From Shimia sp. SK013 (GTDB lineage: Bacteria; Pseudomonadota; Alphaproteobacteria; Rhodobacterales; Rhodobacteraceae), in assembly GCF_001292625.1 (NCBI RefSeq), contig NZ_LAJH01000011.1, positions 124,001 through 188,000 on the forward strand: a DNA stretch of 64,000 nt, written 5' to 3'. Shown piece after piece: positions 8,140 to 16,835 of the stretch. The stretch's first letter is position 1, and the number at the start of each line of letters is the position of its first letter. The notes below the pieces were generated by a model, which was not told the origin of the DNA, made no database searches, and saw only the letters and a program-made list of their open reading frames with translations. The translations under genes were made by a program, and so were the position numbers.

Positions 8140-9450
8140 ATGAAAGACCTGTCACCACGGCCCGAGGAGCTGGACCCGATTGAGATTGCATCGGCGGATG
8201 AAATTCGTGGGCTGCAACTGGACCGGTTGAAGTGGTCGCTGCGCCATGCCTATGACAACGTGCCGATGTACAAGGCGCGCTTTGACGAGGCAGGTGTGCA
8301 TCCGGATGACCTCAAGTCATTGAGTGACTTGTCGAAATTTCCTTTCTCCAACAAGGATGACTTGCGGGCGAATTATCCCTTTGGCCTGCTGGCGGTGCCC
8401 CGCAACAAGATTATGCGGCTGCATGCCTCCTCTGGCACCACGGGCAAACCCACGGTGGTGGGCTATACCGCGAAAGACATCGACATCTGGGCCGACCTGA
8501 TGGCGCGCAGCTTGCGAGCGTCCGGTCTTCGGGCGGGTGACATGGTGCACAACGCTTATGGCTACGGCCTGTTTACCGGCGGGTTGGGCGCGCATTATGG
8601 CATTGAACGGCTGGGCGCGACGGTTGTGCCGATGTCGGGCGGGCAGACGGACAAGCAGGTCGGGCTGATCACTGATTTCCAACCTGACGGAATAATGGTG
8701 ACGCCGTCTTATATGCTCAACATCCTTGAGGCGTTCCACAAAGCGGGACTGGACCCGCGTGAGAGTTCGCTGAAGGTGGGTGTTTTTGGAGCGGAGCCGT
8801 GGACGGACAGCATGCGAAAAGAGGTCGAGGCCGCCTTTGATATGCATGCGGTGGATATTTACGGGCTGAGCGAGATCATGGGGCCGGGGGTTGCCAACGA
8901 ATGTGTGGAAACCAAAGACGGGCCGGTGATCTGGGAGGACCATTTTTATCCTGAGATTATTGATCCGGCGACAGGTGAGGTGTTAGAAGACGGCCAAGAG
9001 GGTGAGCTGGTGTTTACGACGCTGACCAAAGAGGGGCTGCCGATGATCCGCTATCGCACCCGAGACCTGACCCGGCTGATGCCTGGCACGGCGCGGTCGA
9101 TGCGGCGCATGGCGAAAATCACCGGGCGCAGCGACGACATGATTATCCTGCGCGGCGTGAACGTGTTTCCCAGTCAGATTGAGGAGCAGGTCCTCGCGAC
9201 GGGGGGGCTCGCGCCGTACTATCAGATCGAACTCTTTAAGTCGGGTCACATGGACGCAATGCGCGTCATGGTTGAAGCCACGCCGGATGCCGCCGATAAT
9301 TTGTCAAAAACGGCCTCTGCGCGCATGTTGTCCAAGAGAATTAAAGATATCGTAGGAGTTTCCACCGAAATCATCGTAGGAGACTCAGGCGATGTCGAAC
9401 GCAGCCAAGGCAAGGCGCGTCGGGTCGTCGACAACCGAGACAAGGAGTGA
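8140..9450 (+). CDS. paaK: Phenylacetate-CoA ligase
   Basis: A 436-residue AMP-forming ligase that commits phenylacetate to the pathway as phenylacetyl-CoA. The phosphate-binding loop ASSGTTGKPTVVGYT is at about residues 93-107, the adenylate-binding segment DIYGLSEIMGPGVA in the middle, and the hinge GRSDDMIILRGVNVFPSQIE near residue 335. Length agrees with PaaK proteins. The ATG at 8140 follows GGAGG AGAACGATC; a GTG at 8122 has no good site. It lies between paaI and the TetR gene, whose start is three bases past the stop, so all three are likely one transcript. Confidence 0.95.
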   Translation: MKDLSPRPEELDPIEIASADEIRGLQLDRLKWSLRHAYDNVPMYKARFDEAGVHPDDLKSLSDLSKFPFSNKDDLRANYPFGLLAVPRNKIMRLHASSGTTGKPTVVGYTAKDIDIWADLMARSLRASGLRAGDMVHNAYGYGLFTGGLGAHYGIERLGATVVPMSGGQTDKQVGLITDFQPDGIMVTPSYMLNILEAFHKAGLDPRESSLKVGVFGAEPWTDSMRKEVEAAFDMHAVDIYGLSEIMGPGVANECVETKDGPVIWEDHFYPEIIDPATGEVLEDGQEGELVFTTLTKEGLPMIRYRTRDLTRLMPGTARSMRRMAKITGRSDDMIILRGVNVFPSQIEEQVLATGGLAPYYQIELFKSGHMDAMRVMVEATPDAADNLSKTASARMLSKRIKDIVGVSTEIIVGDSGDVERSQGKARRVVDNRDKE

Positions 9451-9453
9451 GTT

Positions 9454-10050
9454 GTGGCGCGAACTATTGCAAAAGACCACGATCAGAAACGTAGCCATAT
9501 TCTGGACACGGCGGCAAAGAAGTTTGCCACCGAAGGTTATGATCGTGTGTCGATGACCAAACTGGCCGAGGCCTGTGGAGTGTCCAAAGCCACGATCTAT
9601 CATTACTACACCAGCAAAGAAGCGATCCTGTTTGACGCGCTGGACACCTATCTGTGCGATCTGCGCGATCGTATTTGTGGTCTGGATGTGACGTTTGAGG
9701 CGCCGGAAGAGGCGCTGTATCACGTCGTTCGCGAAATCCTCACCGCTTATGAAGGGTCTGACGAAATCCATCGGGTGCAGGCCACAAACCTTGCCAACCT
9801 GAGCCCGAAGCAGCAGGCGATCCTCAAGGCGTATCAGCAAGACCTCGTGCAGTTCATGAGCGATGTGGTTGAACGCAACGCCAAAGAAATGTTTGCGCAA
9901 GACCAAGTCAAATTGCGTGGCATCACCATGTCGATTTTTGGCATGCTCAACAGCTATTATATATGGGAACATGCCGCGACACGCGAAGAGCGCGAAGCCT
10001 ATGCGCTTTTGGTCACCGACATTTTGTTGCGCGGTGTGCGCGGGCTTTAA
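9454..10050 (+). CDS. TetR family regulator of the phenylacetate genes (probable)
   Basis: A 198-residue protein with an N-terminal TetR helix-turn-helix: ILDTAAKKFATEGYDRVSMT followed by LAEACGVSKATIYHYYTSKE (residues about 14-55), then an all-helical ligand domain. It starts with GTG three bases after the paaK stop. Position in the paaI-paaK unit, and a 22-bp palindrome ahead of that unit, suggest autoregulation and control of paaZ. By analogy to PaaR-type TetR regulators the inducer would be phenylacetyl-CoA, but nothing in the sequence proves this. A terminator follows the stop. Confidence 0.85.
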   Translation: MARTIAKDHDQKRSHILDTAAKKFATEGYDRVSMTKLAEACGVSKATIYHYYTSKEAILFDALDTYLCDLRDRICGLDVTFEAPEEALYHVVREILTAYEGSDEIHRVQATNLANLSPKQQAILKAYQQDLVQFMSDVVERNAKEMFAQDQVKLRGITMSIFGMLNSYYIWEHAATREEREAYALLVTDILLRGVRGL

Positions 10051-10079
10051 CTCCCGGTAAGTCTGATGTGAATTTCTTA

Positions 10080-10107
10080 GGCCGGAGGGGTTCCTTCGGC
10101 CTTTTTT
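10080..10107 (+). terminator. Intrinsic terminator after the TetR gene
   Basis: GGCCGGAGG pairs with CCTTCGGCC (one G-T pair) across a four-base loop and is followed by a run of six T. It ends the paaI-paaK-tetR unit. Confidence 0.85.
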
Positions 10108-10255
10108 GCGCGCGCGTGGGGGGGAATGGCAGGTTGGATATCAGGGCCCGCCAGCGAGTGATCCGATCGACATGCCATGCTGGTAGAAAAATAAGCTTTG
10201 TGAGGACATAGTTCGCGGGTATTTTGTTTGGATTGAAAAAAGCAATTGGTGAAAA

Positions 10256-10639
10256 ATGTTTCATAGACCTGTTTTAGGAATGGCGGCAGCTGCTGCTTTG
10301 AGTCTGATGCCTGTGGCGGCAAAAGCTGACCCGTCTTTTGGCTTTGGGATAAGCTTTATTATTGGCGGAGACGTTTCCGTCGGCGTTCGGGTGTTTTCTG
10401 ATGACGAGGCAGAACGCGGCGCGTTGGCGCTGGGTTTGGATTACAAGCTGCGCAGCAAGGCATGGCGGCCCAACATCGGCGCGGCATATCTGGACGAGGA
10501 TTTCTACGTCGATCTCAACCTTGGTCTTGATCTGTCCACCAACGAGCTGGATTACGGGATCGGGCTGGGGCTGACCAGCGGCGTTAACGCGCCTGTTGCG
10601 GTCACACCGCCGTCGCCGCGGCCGTCTCCGGGTGCCTGA
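10256..10639 (+). CDS. Small exported protein of unknown function
   Basis: A 127-residue protein I do not recognise. Residues 1-24 look like a Sec signal peptide (hydrophobic MAAAAALSLMPVAA, cleavage after AKA). The mature part alternates polar and apolar residues with many glycines (FGFGISFIIGGDVSVGVRVF, later LNLGLDLSTNELDYGIGLGL), which suggests a small beta-rich periplasmic or outer-membrane-associated protein. The tail is Pro-rich (TPPSPRPSPGA). The ribosome site is weak. It converges on paaE with only eight bases between stops and need not belong to the paa pathway. Confidence 0.6.
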   Translation: MFHRPVLGMAAAAALSLMPVAAKADPSFGFGISFIIGGDVSVGVRVFSDDEAERGALALGLDYKLRSKAWRPNIGAAYLDEDFYVDLNLGLDLSTNELDYGIGLGLTSGVNAPVAVTPPSPRPSPGA

Positions 10640-10647
10640 ACAAGTGT

Positions 10648-11718
10648 TTACTGATCGTAATCAACCACAACCTTGTCTGTCAGCGGGTAAGATTGGCACG
10701 ACAGGATAAAGCCTTTTTCGACCTCATAGTCCTCCAACGCATGGTTGGCGGCCATTTCGACCTCGCCTTCGATCAGGCGGCATTTGCAGGTGGAGCAGAC
10801 CCCCGCCTTGCAGGCATAAGGCGCGTCCAATGTGTTGGCGCGGGCGGCGTCCAGCACCGAGGTGTCACGGTCCATCTCGATGGTCTGCGTGGCGCCTTCC
10901 AGAGTGATCTGGGCAGTGACGGGCTTGGTGGAGGCATTGGCGCTGTTGGCTTTGCGTTTGGCGCGCCCTGGTTGGCCGGAGGCAAAGAGTTCGAACTTGA
11001 TCTGCTCTTCCGACAGGCCGTGGTCCTTGAGTGCCTTGGCGATGCCCAGCATCATCGGTTCGGGACCGCAAATAAAGGCGGTGTCGACCGAGGCGATATC
11101 GATCCAGCCGGTCTGAAACAGCTGGGCGCATTTTTCTTCGGTCACCATGCCGGTAAACAGGTCGATTTCCTGCGCATCGGTTTCCAGCACGTGGATCACG
11201 TTGAAGCGACCCATGTAGGTGTTTTTCAGGTCGTCGAGTTCCTCGCGGAACATGATCGTGGAAACGCCCTTGTTGGCGTAGATCAGGGTGAAGCTCGACT
11301 GCGGCTCACGCGCGAGCGTGGTTTTGATCAGCGACAGAACCGGCGTGATGCCGGAGCCGCCGGCAAAGCCGAGGTAAGTCTTGTCCGCATCGGCATTTAG
11401 GGCCGTGAAGAAGCCGCCCATCGGGGGCATGGCTTGCACGGTGTCGCCCACCGCAAGCTCGGTGTTGGCCCAGGTCGAAAACGCACCGCCGTCAACGCGT
11501 TTGATGCCGACCTGAAGGACGCCGTCGTCTTTGCCTGCGCAGATCGAATATGAGCGGCGCAGTTCCTCGCCGTCGAAATCGCGCTTGAACGTCAGGTATT
11601 GGCCTTGGGTGAAATCAAATTCCTTGGCCGCGCCGTTAACAGGGGCCAGCGTGACCACAACGGCGTCGCGGATGGTCTTGTGGATGTTGGTCACTTCGAG
11701 GTCGTGAAAGCGCGCCAT
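10648..11718 (-). CDS. paaE: Phenylacetyl-CoA epoxidase reductase subunit
   Basis: A 356-residue electron-transfer subunit passing electrons from NADPH to the di-iron PaaA. The N-terminal half is a ferredoxin-NADP reductase-type module (LRRSYSICAG for FAD; GGSGITPVLSLI for the nucleotide). The C-terminal 90 residues are a plant-type 2Fe-2S ferredoxin domain with cysteines in CKAGVCSTCKCRL and a final LSCQSYP. The start at 11718 follows GAGGAG at seven bases and lies eleven bases after the paaD stop. Last gene of the thiolase-paaABCDE unit. Confidence 0.95.
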   Translation of the reverse strand: MARFHDLEVTNIHKTIRDAVVVTLAPVNGAAKEFDFTQGQYLTFKRDFDGEELRRSYSICAGKDDGVLQVGIKRVDGGAFSTWANTELAVGDTVQAMPPMGGFFTALNADADKTYLGFAGGSGITPVLSLIKTTLAREPQSSFTLIYANKGVSTIMFREELDDLKNTYMGRFNVIHVLETDAQEIDLFTGMVTEEKCAQLFQTGWIDIASVDTAFICGPEPMMLGIAKALKDHGLSEEQIKFELFASGQPGRAKRKANSANASTKPVTAQITLEGATQTIEMDRDTSVLDAARANTLDAPYACKAGVCSTCKCRLIEGEVEMAANHALEDYEVEKGFILSCQSYPLTDKVVVDYDQ

Positions 11719-11729
11719 GTGGGGTCTCC

Positions 11730-12284
11730 TCAGATGCACTTGAAATAATCAAAGGGTTCAAGGCAGGCGGTGCAGCGCCATTGCGCCTTGCAGGGGGTAG
11801 AGCCGAATTGGCTCATTTTCTCAACGGCTTGGCTGCCGCAGTGTGGGCATTTTTCCGGCCCGCCGGCAGGCTGGGGTGGGGCGATGCCGTAGGCTTCCAG
11901 CTTGTCGCGCCCGCTTTGGGTCATCCAGTCGGTGGTCCATGCGGGGCTGAGTTGGCGACGCAACTCCAGCTGCTCAATACCGTGGCCGCGCAGGGCGGTT
12001 TCGATGTCCAGATTGATGATGCTTGTGGCCGGGCAGCCGGAATAGGTCGGGGTGACGGTGACGATGAGCGTGTCGCCTTCGTAAGCCACGTCGCGGATGA
12101 TGCCGAGGTCAGTCAGCGAAATGACGGGGATTTCGGGGTCAGGCACAGCGTCGAGCCACGTCCAGATGGTGTCTGTTGAGGGGCGAAGCGTTTCGCCTGG
12201 CGGCACGCCGGGCAGCCCCCGACCTCCCCTACGGGAGGGGGCTTCACCCCCGCCCTCGGTCGGGCGCTGCCCATCGGTTACCAC
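11730..12284 (-). CDS. paaD: Phenylacetyl-CoA epoxidase maturation protein
   Basis: The DUF59/MIP18 domain (WTWLDAVPDPEIPVISLTDL, then PTYSGCPATSII) and a C-terminal zinc-ribbon-like part (CPHCGSQAVEKMSQFG, CKAQWRCTACLEPF) identify PaaD, needed to assemble a working epoxidase, probably through Fe-S chemistry. The N-terminus is uncertain. A GTG at 12284 overlaps the paaC stop (GTGGTAA) and follows a G-rich site, giving 184 residues; a GTG at 12206 would give 158, close to the family norm; an ATG at 12314 gives 194. About 30 extra N-terminal residues (rich in Gly, Pro, Arg) are encoded by a hairpin-forming repeat at 12211-12271. Confidence 0.9.
   Translation of the reverse strand: MVTDGQRPTEGGGEAPSRRGGRGLPGVPPGETLRPSTDTIWTWLDAVPDPEIPVISLTDLGIIRDVAYEGDTLIVTVTPTYSGCPATSIINLDIETALRGHGIEQLELRRQLSPAWTTDWMTQSGRDKLEAYGIAPPQPAGGPEKCPHCGSQAVEKMSQFGSTPCKAQWRCTACLEPFDYFKCI
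12211..12271. repeat. Palindromic hairpin array at the paaC/paaD junction
   Basis: Outer arms GGCAGC and GCTGCC enclose three small hairpins: CCTCCC/GGGAGG with loop CTAC, GGGG/CCCC around GCTTCA, and CGCCC/GGGCG around TCGGTC. The 61-bp block starts just downstream of the paaC stop in transcription order and is read through in the paaD frame. Its structure resembles the intergenic hairpin array at 62051-62126. Confidence 0.6.
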
Positions 12285-13045
12285 GACGCCCCCGGATAGG
12301 CGCGTTGCAGCCATTGCATTTGAGTCAGAAGGTGACCGAGGTGTTCGGTGTGGGTTTTGCCGGAGCGTCCGCCTTTGTGGGCGAAATCGCTTTGGGGGAT
12401 GGTCAATGTGGCCTCTGCCATGACCTTGCCCACAAGCGCGTCATATTCGGACCGCAAGGAGGCGGGATCGGGGGCGATGCCCGCGGCGGCCATGGCTGCG
12501 TCTATGTCATCGCTGGCAAACATCTCGCCCACATAAGGCCAGAGCCGGTCAAGCGCGGCTTGCATACGGGCGTGGCTTTCCTCTGTGCCGTCGCCAAGGC
12601 CAACCACAGTGTCCGCAGAGCGTTCCACATGATAGGCGCATTCTTTGCTGGCTTTCTCGGCTATCTCGGCCACCCGTGGGTCGCTGGATTTCGACAGGCG
12701 CGGTAGCAGGATGGATTGATAGGCGTCAAACAGGAACTGGCGCATCAGGGTTTGGCCAAAATCGCCGTTGGGCAGTTCCACCAGCAGGATGTTGCGGAAA
12801 TTCCAGACGTCGCGCAGGAACGCCACGTCGTCAGCCGTTTTGTCGCCGTCCATGACCTCGGCCGCGTAGCCCAGCCAGAATTGCGTTTGACCAATCAAAT
12901 CCAGCGCGGTGTTGGCCAGTGCGATGTCTTCTTCCAGCACCGGCGCGTGGCCGCACCATTCGGAAACGCGGTGGCCCAGAATGAGGCTGTTGTCGCCCAT
13001 GCGCAGAAGGAACTGCACGAGCATGTCCTTGTCTGAGGTGGCCAT
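12278..13045 (-). CDS. paaC: Phenylacetyl-CoA epoxidase structural subunit
   Basis: A 255-residue ferritin-like helical subunit that forms the stable heterodimer with PaaA but lacks a metal site; the N-terminal LRMGDNSLILGHRVSEW and FRNILLVELPNGDFGQTLMR segments are characteristic. The ATG at 13045 overlaps the paaB stop by one base (TGATG), so translation is coupled; a GTG just before it is also possible. Lies in the thiolase-paaABCDE unit. The paaD gene begins at or shortly after the stop, disturbed by a hairpin repeat. Confidence 0.94.
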   Translation of the reverse strand: MATSDKDMLVQFLLRMGDNSLILGHRVSEWCGHAPVLEEDIALANTALDLIGQTQFWLGYAAEVMDGDKTADDVAFLRDVWNFRNILLVELPNGDFGQTLMRQFLFDAYQSILLPRLSKSSDPRVAEIAEKASKECAYHVERSADTVVGLGDGTEESHARMQAALDRLWPYVGEMFASDDIDAAMAAAGIAPDPASLRSEYDALVGKVMAEATLTIPQSDFAHKGGRSGKTHTEHLGHLLTQMQWLQRAYPGASW

Positions 13046-13329
13046 CACATGTGTCCTATTTCATCGGGGATGTCGAAGAAGGTCGGGTGGCGGTAAATCT
13101 TGCTTTCAGACGGCTCATAGAGCGGGCCTTTGTCCGAAGGGGAAGAGGCTGAGATGTTGTTGGCCTCGACCACCCAGATCGACACGCCTTCGTTGCGACG
13201 GGTGTAAACATCGCGGGCGTTCTTGATCGCCATTTCGGCGTCCGGCGCGTGCAGGGAGCCGACGTGACGGTGGCTCAGGCCGTGTTGGCCGCGAATGAAG
13301 ATTTCCCAGAGGGGCCATTCTTTGCTCAT
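13045..13329 (-). CDS. paaB: Phenylacetyl-CoA epoxidase subunit B
   Basis: A 94-residue small subunit of the 1,2-phenylacetyl-CoA epoxidase that bridges PaaAC dimers. The signature WPLWEIFIRGQHGLSHRHVG at the N-terminus and MAIKNARDVYTRRNEGVSIW in the middle are diagnostic. AAGGA lies eight bases before the ATG. Eleven bases follow the paaA stop; the stop overlaps the paaC start. Confidence 0.95.
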   Translation of the reverse strand: MSKEWPLWEIFIRGQHGLSHRHVGSLHAPDAEMAIKNARDVYTRRNEGVSIWVVEANNISASSPSDKGPLYEPSESKIYRHPTFFDIPDEIGHM

Positions 13330-13340
13330 GATCGTAATCC

Positions 13341-14318
13341 TTATTCCGCAGCCGTCTTGGCGGCGCGTTTCTTCTCAGCGTGGGCCAGCAGTCCGTCGCG
13401 CACCCATGCGCCGTCGTCCCAAGCCTTGTTGCGGGCCTCAAGACGTTCGGTGTTGCAGGGGCCGTTGCCCTTGAGCACGTCAAAGAACTCGGTCCAGTCG
13501 GGGTCGGTATAGTCCCAGCCGCCCTTGTCCTCGTTCCATGTCAGGTTGTCGTCGGGGACCGTCAGACCAAGGTATTTCGCCTGTGGCACGGTCTGGTCGA
13601 CAAATTTCTGGCGCAACTCGTCGTTGGAGTTGATCTTGATTTTCCAGCCCATCGATTGCTCGGAATGCACTGAGGCCGCATCGGAGGGACCAAACATCAT
13701 CAGGGACGGATACCAGAGGCGGTTGAGCGCATCTTGGGCCATTTGTTTCTGCGCTTCAGTGCCTTGGGCCATCTTCATCATGATGTCGTAGCCCTGACGC
13801 TGGTGGAAGCTTTCCTCTTTGCAGATGCGGATCATTGCGCGCGAATAAGGCCCATAAGAGGTACGTTGCAGCGGCACCTGATTCATGATCGCCGCGCCAT
13901 CCACCAGCCAGCCAACAGCGCCGATGTCGGCCCAGTTCAAGGTCGGGTAGTTGAAGATGGAGGAGTATTTCATCCGGCCATCCAGCAGCATTTCCGTCAG
14001 TTCATCGCGGCTGACACCCAGCGTTTCGGCTGCGGCGTAAAGATAGAGACCATGACCGGCCTCATCCTGCACCTTGGCGAGCAGGATCATTTTGCGCTCA
14101 AGCGTCGGCGCGCGGGTGATCCAGTTGCCTTCGGGCAGTTGGCCAACGATTTCAGAATGCGCGTGCTGGCCGATCTGGCGGATCAGGGTTTTGCGATAGC
14201 CCTCGGGCATCCAGTCACGCGGCTCAACCTTGATATTGGCGTCGATTTTCTGCTGAAAGGCGGCGAGCTTTTCAGGGTCGTCTTGTGTCGCTTCGGACTT
14301 AACCATCTGTGCGTACAT
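13341..14318 (-). CDS. paaA: Phenylacetyl-CoA epoxidase catalytic subunit
   Basis: A 325-residue di-iron oxygenase subunit that epoxidises the aromatic ring of phenylacetyl-CoA. Carboxylate/histidine iron ligands fall in helical segments such as [13 protein letters not shown] and [13 protein letters not shown], each with the E-x2-H type pattern. Length is as expected for PaaA. GAGGAGG precedes the ATG at nine bases. It follows the thiolase gene by 27 bases and leads into paaB. Confidence 0.96.
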   Translation of the reverse strand: MYAQMVKSEATQDDPEKLAAFQQKIDANIKVEPRDWMPEGYRKTLIRQIGQHAHSEIVGQLPEGNWITRAPTLERKMILLAKVQDEAGHGLYLYAAAETLGVSRDELTEMLLDGRMKYSSIFNYPTLNWADIGAVGWLVDGAAIMNQVPLQRTSYGPYSRAMIRICKEESFHQRQGYDIMMKMAQGTEAQKQMAQDALNRLWYPSLMMFGPSDAASVHSEQSMGWKIKINSNDELRQKFVDQTVPQAKYLGLTVPDDNLTWNEDKGGWDYTDPDWTEFFDVLKGNGPCNTERLEARNKAWDDGAWVRDGLLAHAEKKRAAKTAAE

Positions 14319-14345
14319 GACTGGGTTCCTCCTCAGGCTGCGGGG

Positions 14346-15551
14346 TCAGACCCGCTCCAAAATCAGGGCGGCGCCTTGGCCGACGCCCACACACATCGTG
14401 CAAAGCGCATAGCGCCCGCCGGTGCGTTTGAGTTGATAGGCGGCCGACATCACCAGACGTGCGCCGGACATGCCAAGCGGGTGGCCAAGCGCAATTGCGC
14501 CGCCGTTGGGATTTACGTGCGCGGCATCATCCGCAACGCCGAGCTCGCGCAGCGAGGCCAGACCTTGTGCGGCAAAGGCCTCGTTCAATTCTATCACATC
14601 CATCTGCTCGATGCTCAGACCCGCGCGGGCCAGCGCTTTGCGGGTGGCAGGCACAGGGCCGATGCCCATCACGCGGGGATCCACACCGGCGGCGGCCATG
14701 CCGACAATGCGCGCCATTGGCGTGAGGCCGTTTTTGGCAGCGGCAGCTTCGTTAGCGATCAAAAGCGCCGCAGCGCCGTCGTTTACGCCCGACGCGTTGC
14801 CCGCCGTTACGGTCAAATCAGGCCCGTTCACGCCGCGCAGTTTTGCCAGCTTGTCCGCGCCTGTACCGGGGCGGGGGTGTTCGTCGGTGTCGACAACCAG
14901 ATCGTCACCTTTGCGCTGTGGGATCGTCACAGAGGTAATTTCGTCGGCAAACACACCTGCCGCATGGGCGGCGGCCCAGCGGGCTTGGCTGCGGGCGGCA
15001 AAGGCGTCTTGGTCGGCGCGATTGATGTTCCAATCAGCGGCGACGTTGTCAGCGGTCTGCGGCATGCTGTCGACGCCATACATCGCCTTCATCTTTTTGT
15101 TGATGAAGCGCCAGCCAATGGTGGTGTCAAAAACCTCGGCCGCACGGGAAAATGCGGTGGTGGCTTTGCCCATCACAAACGGCGCGCGGCTCATGCTTTC
15201 GACGCCGCCAGCAATCAACATGTCCTGATCGCCCGCGCGAATGGCGCGCGACGCCATGCCCACCGCATCAAGGCCGGAGGCGCACAGGCGGTTGATGGTG
15301 GCGCCGGGCACATCGGTCGGCAGACCAGCCAAAAGTGCGGCCATGCGGGCCACGTTGCGGTTGTCTTCGCCTGCTTGGTTGGCGGAGCCATAGATTACGT
15401 CATCGAGGCTGGCCCAGTCCACATCCGGGTTGCGCGCCATCAGGGCGGCAATCGGCAGGGCTGCGAGATCATCTGTGCGCACAGATGAAAGCGAACCGCC
15501 GTAGCGTCCGATGGGTGTACGCGTCGCGTCACAGATGAAAGCTTGGGTCAT
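14346..15551 (-). CDS. paaJ: 3-oxoadipyl-CoA / 3-oxo-5,6-dehydrosuberyl-CoA thiolase
   Basis: A 401-residue thiolase. The nucleophilic cysteine is in [15 protein letters not shown] (about residue 89), the catalytic histidine in [16 protein letters not shown] and the second cysteine in CVGVGQG near the C-terminus. The N-terminal [17 protein letters not shown] and length match PcaF/PaaJ proteins, which cleave 3-oxoadipyl-CoA to succinyl-CoA and acetyl-CoA. Position at the head of paaABCDE supports the phenylacetate role; use in the protocatechuate branch as well cannot be excluded. GAGGAGG precedes the ATG. Confidence 0.9.
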   Translation of the reverse strand: MTQAFICDATRTPIGRYGGSLSSVRTDDLAALPIAALMARNPDVDWASLDDVIYGSANQAGEDNRNVARMAALLAGLPTDVPGATINRLCASGLDAVGMASRAIRAGDQDMLIAGGVESMSRAPFVMGKATTAFSRAAEVFDTTIGWRFINKKMKAMYGVDSMPQTADNVAADWNINRADQDAFAARSQARWAAAHAAGVFADEITSVTIPQRKGDDLVVDTDEHPRPGTGADKLAKLRGVNGPDLTVTAGNASGVNDGAAALLIANEAAAAKNGLTPMARIVGMAAAGVDPRVMGIGPVPATRKALARAGLSIEQMDVIELNEAFAAQGLASLRELGVADDAAHVNPNGGAIALGHPLGMSGARLVMSAAYQLKRTGGRYALCTMCVGVGQGAALILERV

Positions 15552-15922
15552 GTTTCCTCCTCAGGGGCAGTGCTGCGGTCCCGTTCGCATTGGTGACCTT
15601 GATTCGGAGGTAGCTGGCTGGACGATTCGTTGCAACAATTAAGTTACCTTGTTTTCGCCGTGTAAGATTTTTTGTAACGCATTGTTGCCGCAAGTTGCTC
15701 AGAAATTCAGCCCAACCGATTGGAGATGTCTGGCCGAAGGGAAGGGCAGAGCCGCCGTTCGGCCGGCCAACAAATAAAGAGTAATCTGCGCCATAGGTTC
15801 AAAGGATAAGGCGTAAGTCGGTGTGCAAACATTTGTTTATAATCGGTTTATTGAATGTGTTTAAGGCCGGGAAATGCGCGGGCCGGATATAAAACCCCTT
15901 CGTGAAACAAAGAATTTCGGGC
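15552..15922. other. Long intergenic region between paaJ and nap promoters
   Basis: About 370 bp without a credible gene on either strand. It must hold the paaJ-paaABCDE promoter. I found no copy of the ATTGACC/GGTCAAT palindrome seen at paaZ/paaI; the only short palindrome noted is GTTGCAAC at 15629-15636. The right half is AT-richer and leads into the nap promoter. Confidence 0.5.
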
Positions 15923-15936
15923 ATGATCCATATCAA
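15923..15936 (+). promoter_or_regulatory. FNR/FnrL-type box of the nap promoter
   Basis: ATGAT CCAT ATCAA matches the TTGAT-N4-ATCAA consensus at nine of ten positions. Its centre lies 41.5 bp before a predicted start at about 15971, and ATTTAT at 15959-15964 fits the -10 position. This is the class II FNR activation geometry, implying induction in low oxygen. Confidence 0.7.
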
Positions 15937-15991
15937 GAAAAATGTTTTCAATTTGACTATTTATGCAGCAGGGAATTTGGGAGCTGCGGGT

Positions 15992-16603
15992 TTGCCGAAA
16001 ACTGACGCATCATTAGGATCAACTCATTCACCTGCACGCAGGGCGCTGCTTCGCGGCAAGTTTGATGCCGTCCAGCCGATGCGTCCGCCGGGTGCCGTGG
16101 CTGAAAGTGTTTTTGGGGACAGCTGCACCCGTTGTGGCGATTGTGCCGCGTCCTGTCCGCAAGCCATTATCACCGGTGACGACGAAGGCTTTCCCATTGT
16201 TGATCTGACGAAGCGGGCTTGTACTTTTTGTGGGGCGTGTGCCGAGGCCTGTAGCGCAAACGCTATTCTGCCCACCGAAGGCTGGGACTGGCGTGCGACG
16301 GTGGATGACACTTGCCTGTCCTTACAGGGTGTCACCTGCCGCGCCTGTGAAGACCACTGCGATGACCGTGCAATCCGGTTTAAATTGCAAACCGGCGGGC
16401 GGTCCGAGCCCGTAATCGATATCGAAAGCTGCACCGGCTGTGGGGCCTGTGCAGCGGCCTGCCCATCCGGGGCAATCAGCTTTGAAAAGCCATTGGCGGC
16501 CACGCAAAGCGACAACATTTCACCCGCCGCCAGCACGCAACAGCCAGCGAGAACTGACCATGACGAATATATGCGGATGCCTGGTTCACGCGTCGCCCAG
16601 TAA
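15992..16603 (+). CDS. napF: Ferredoxin-type protein NapF
   Basis: An iron-sulfur protein with four-cysteine clusters CTRCGDCAASC, CTFCGACAEAC and CTGCGACAAACPSGA, plus a degenerate CxxCEDHC block, as in NapF. NapF is a cytoplasmic Fe-S protein thought to act on NapA before export. The start is the uncertain part: the frame opens at 15902, but that would place the FNR box inside the gene. A TTG at 15992 follows GGGAG and lies downstream of the predicted transcript start, giving 203 residues and an N-terminus (ARRALLRGKF) like NapF. The 3' end overlaps napD by 44 bases. Confidence 0.85.
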   Translation: MPKTDASLGSTHSPARRALLRGKFDAVQPMRPPGAVAESVFGDSCTRCGDCAASCPQAIITGDDEGFPIVDLTKRACTFCGACAEACSANAILPTEGWDWRATVDDTCLSLQGVTCRACEDHCDDRAIRFKLQTGGRSEPVIDIESCTGCGACAAACPSGAISFEKPLAATQSDNISPAASTQQPARTDHDEYMRMPGSRVAQ

Positions 16604-16823
16604 GGTCGACGCCGTGATGACCGTCATTAATGCCACCGAGGGTGGCGAAGTCCATGCCCAGGAAAACGGGCGCATCGTGGTGACCATTGAAGACACCGAG
16701 GACAAAATGGCCTCAGAACAGATCATGGACATGCACAACATTCCCGGCGTGCTTTCGGTCACGCTCACCTATCATCATTTCGAACCCAGCGGCGCGGATG
16801 CGACCGCATCGCAACCGCTTTAA
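16560..16823 (+). CDS. napD: NapA signal-peptide chaperone
   Basis: An 87-residue protein starting MTNICGCLVHASPSKVDAV, the typical NapD opening, followed by the ferredoxin-like fold with EVHAQENGRIVVTIE. NapD binds the Tat signal peptide of NapA and holds it back until the molybdenum cofactor is inserted. The ATG lies within the last 44 bases of napF in another frame; napA follows 12 bases after the stop. Confidence 0.92.
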   Translation: MTNICGCLVHASPSKVDAVMTVINATEGGEVHAQENGRIVVTIEDTEDKMASEQIMDMHNIPGVLSVTLTYHHFEPSGADATASQPL

Positions 16824-16835
16824 GGAGAATAGCTT

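Noticed and set aside
13734-15488. 584-codon open frame on the plus strand
   Set aside because: It is antisense to paaA and the thiolase, which have full family motifs and good ribosome sites; open antisense frames are common in GC-rich DNA.
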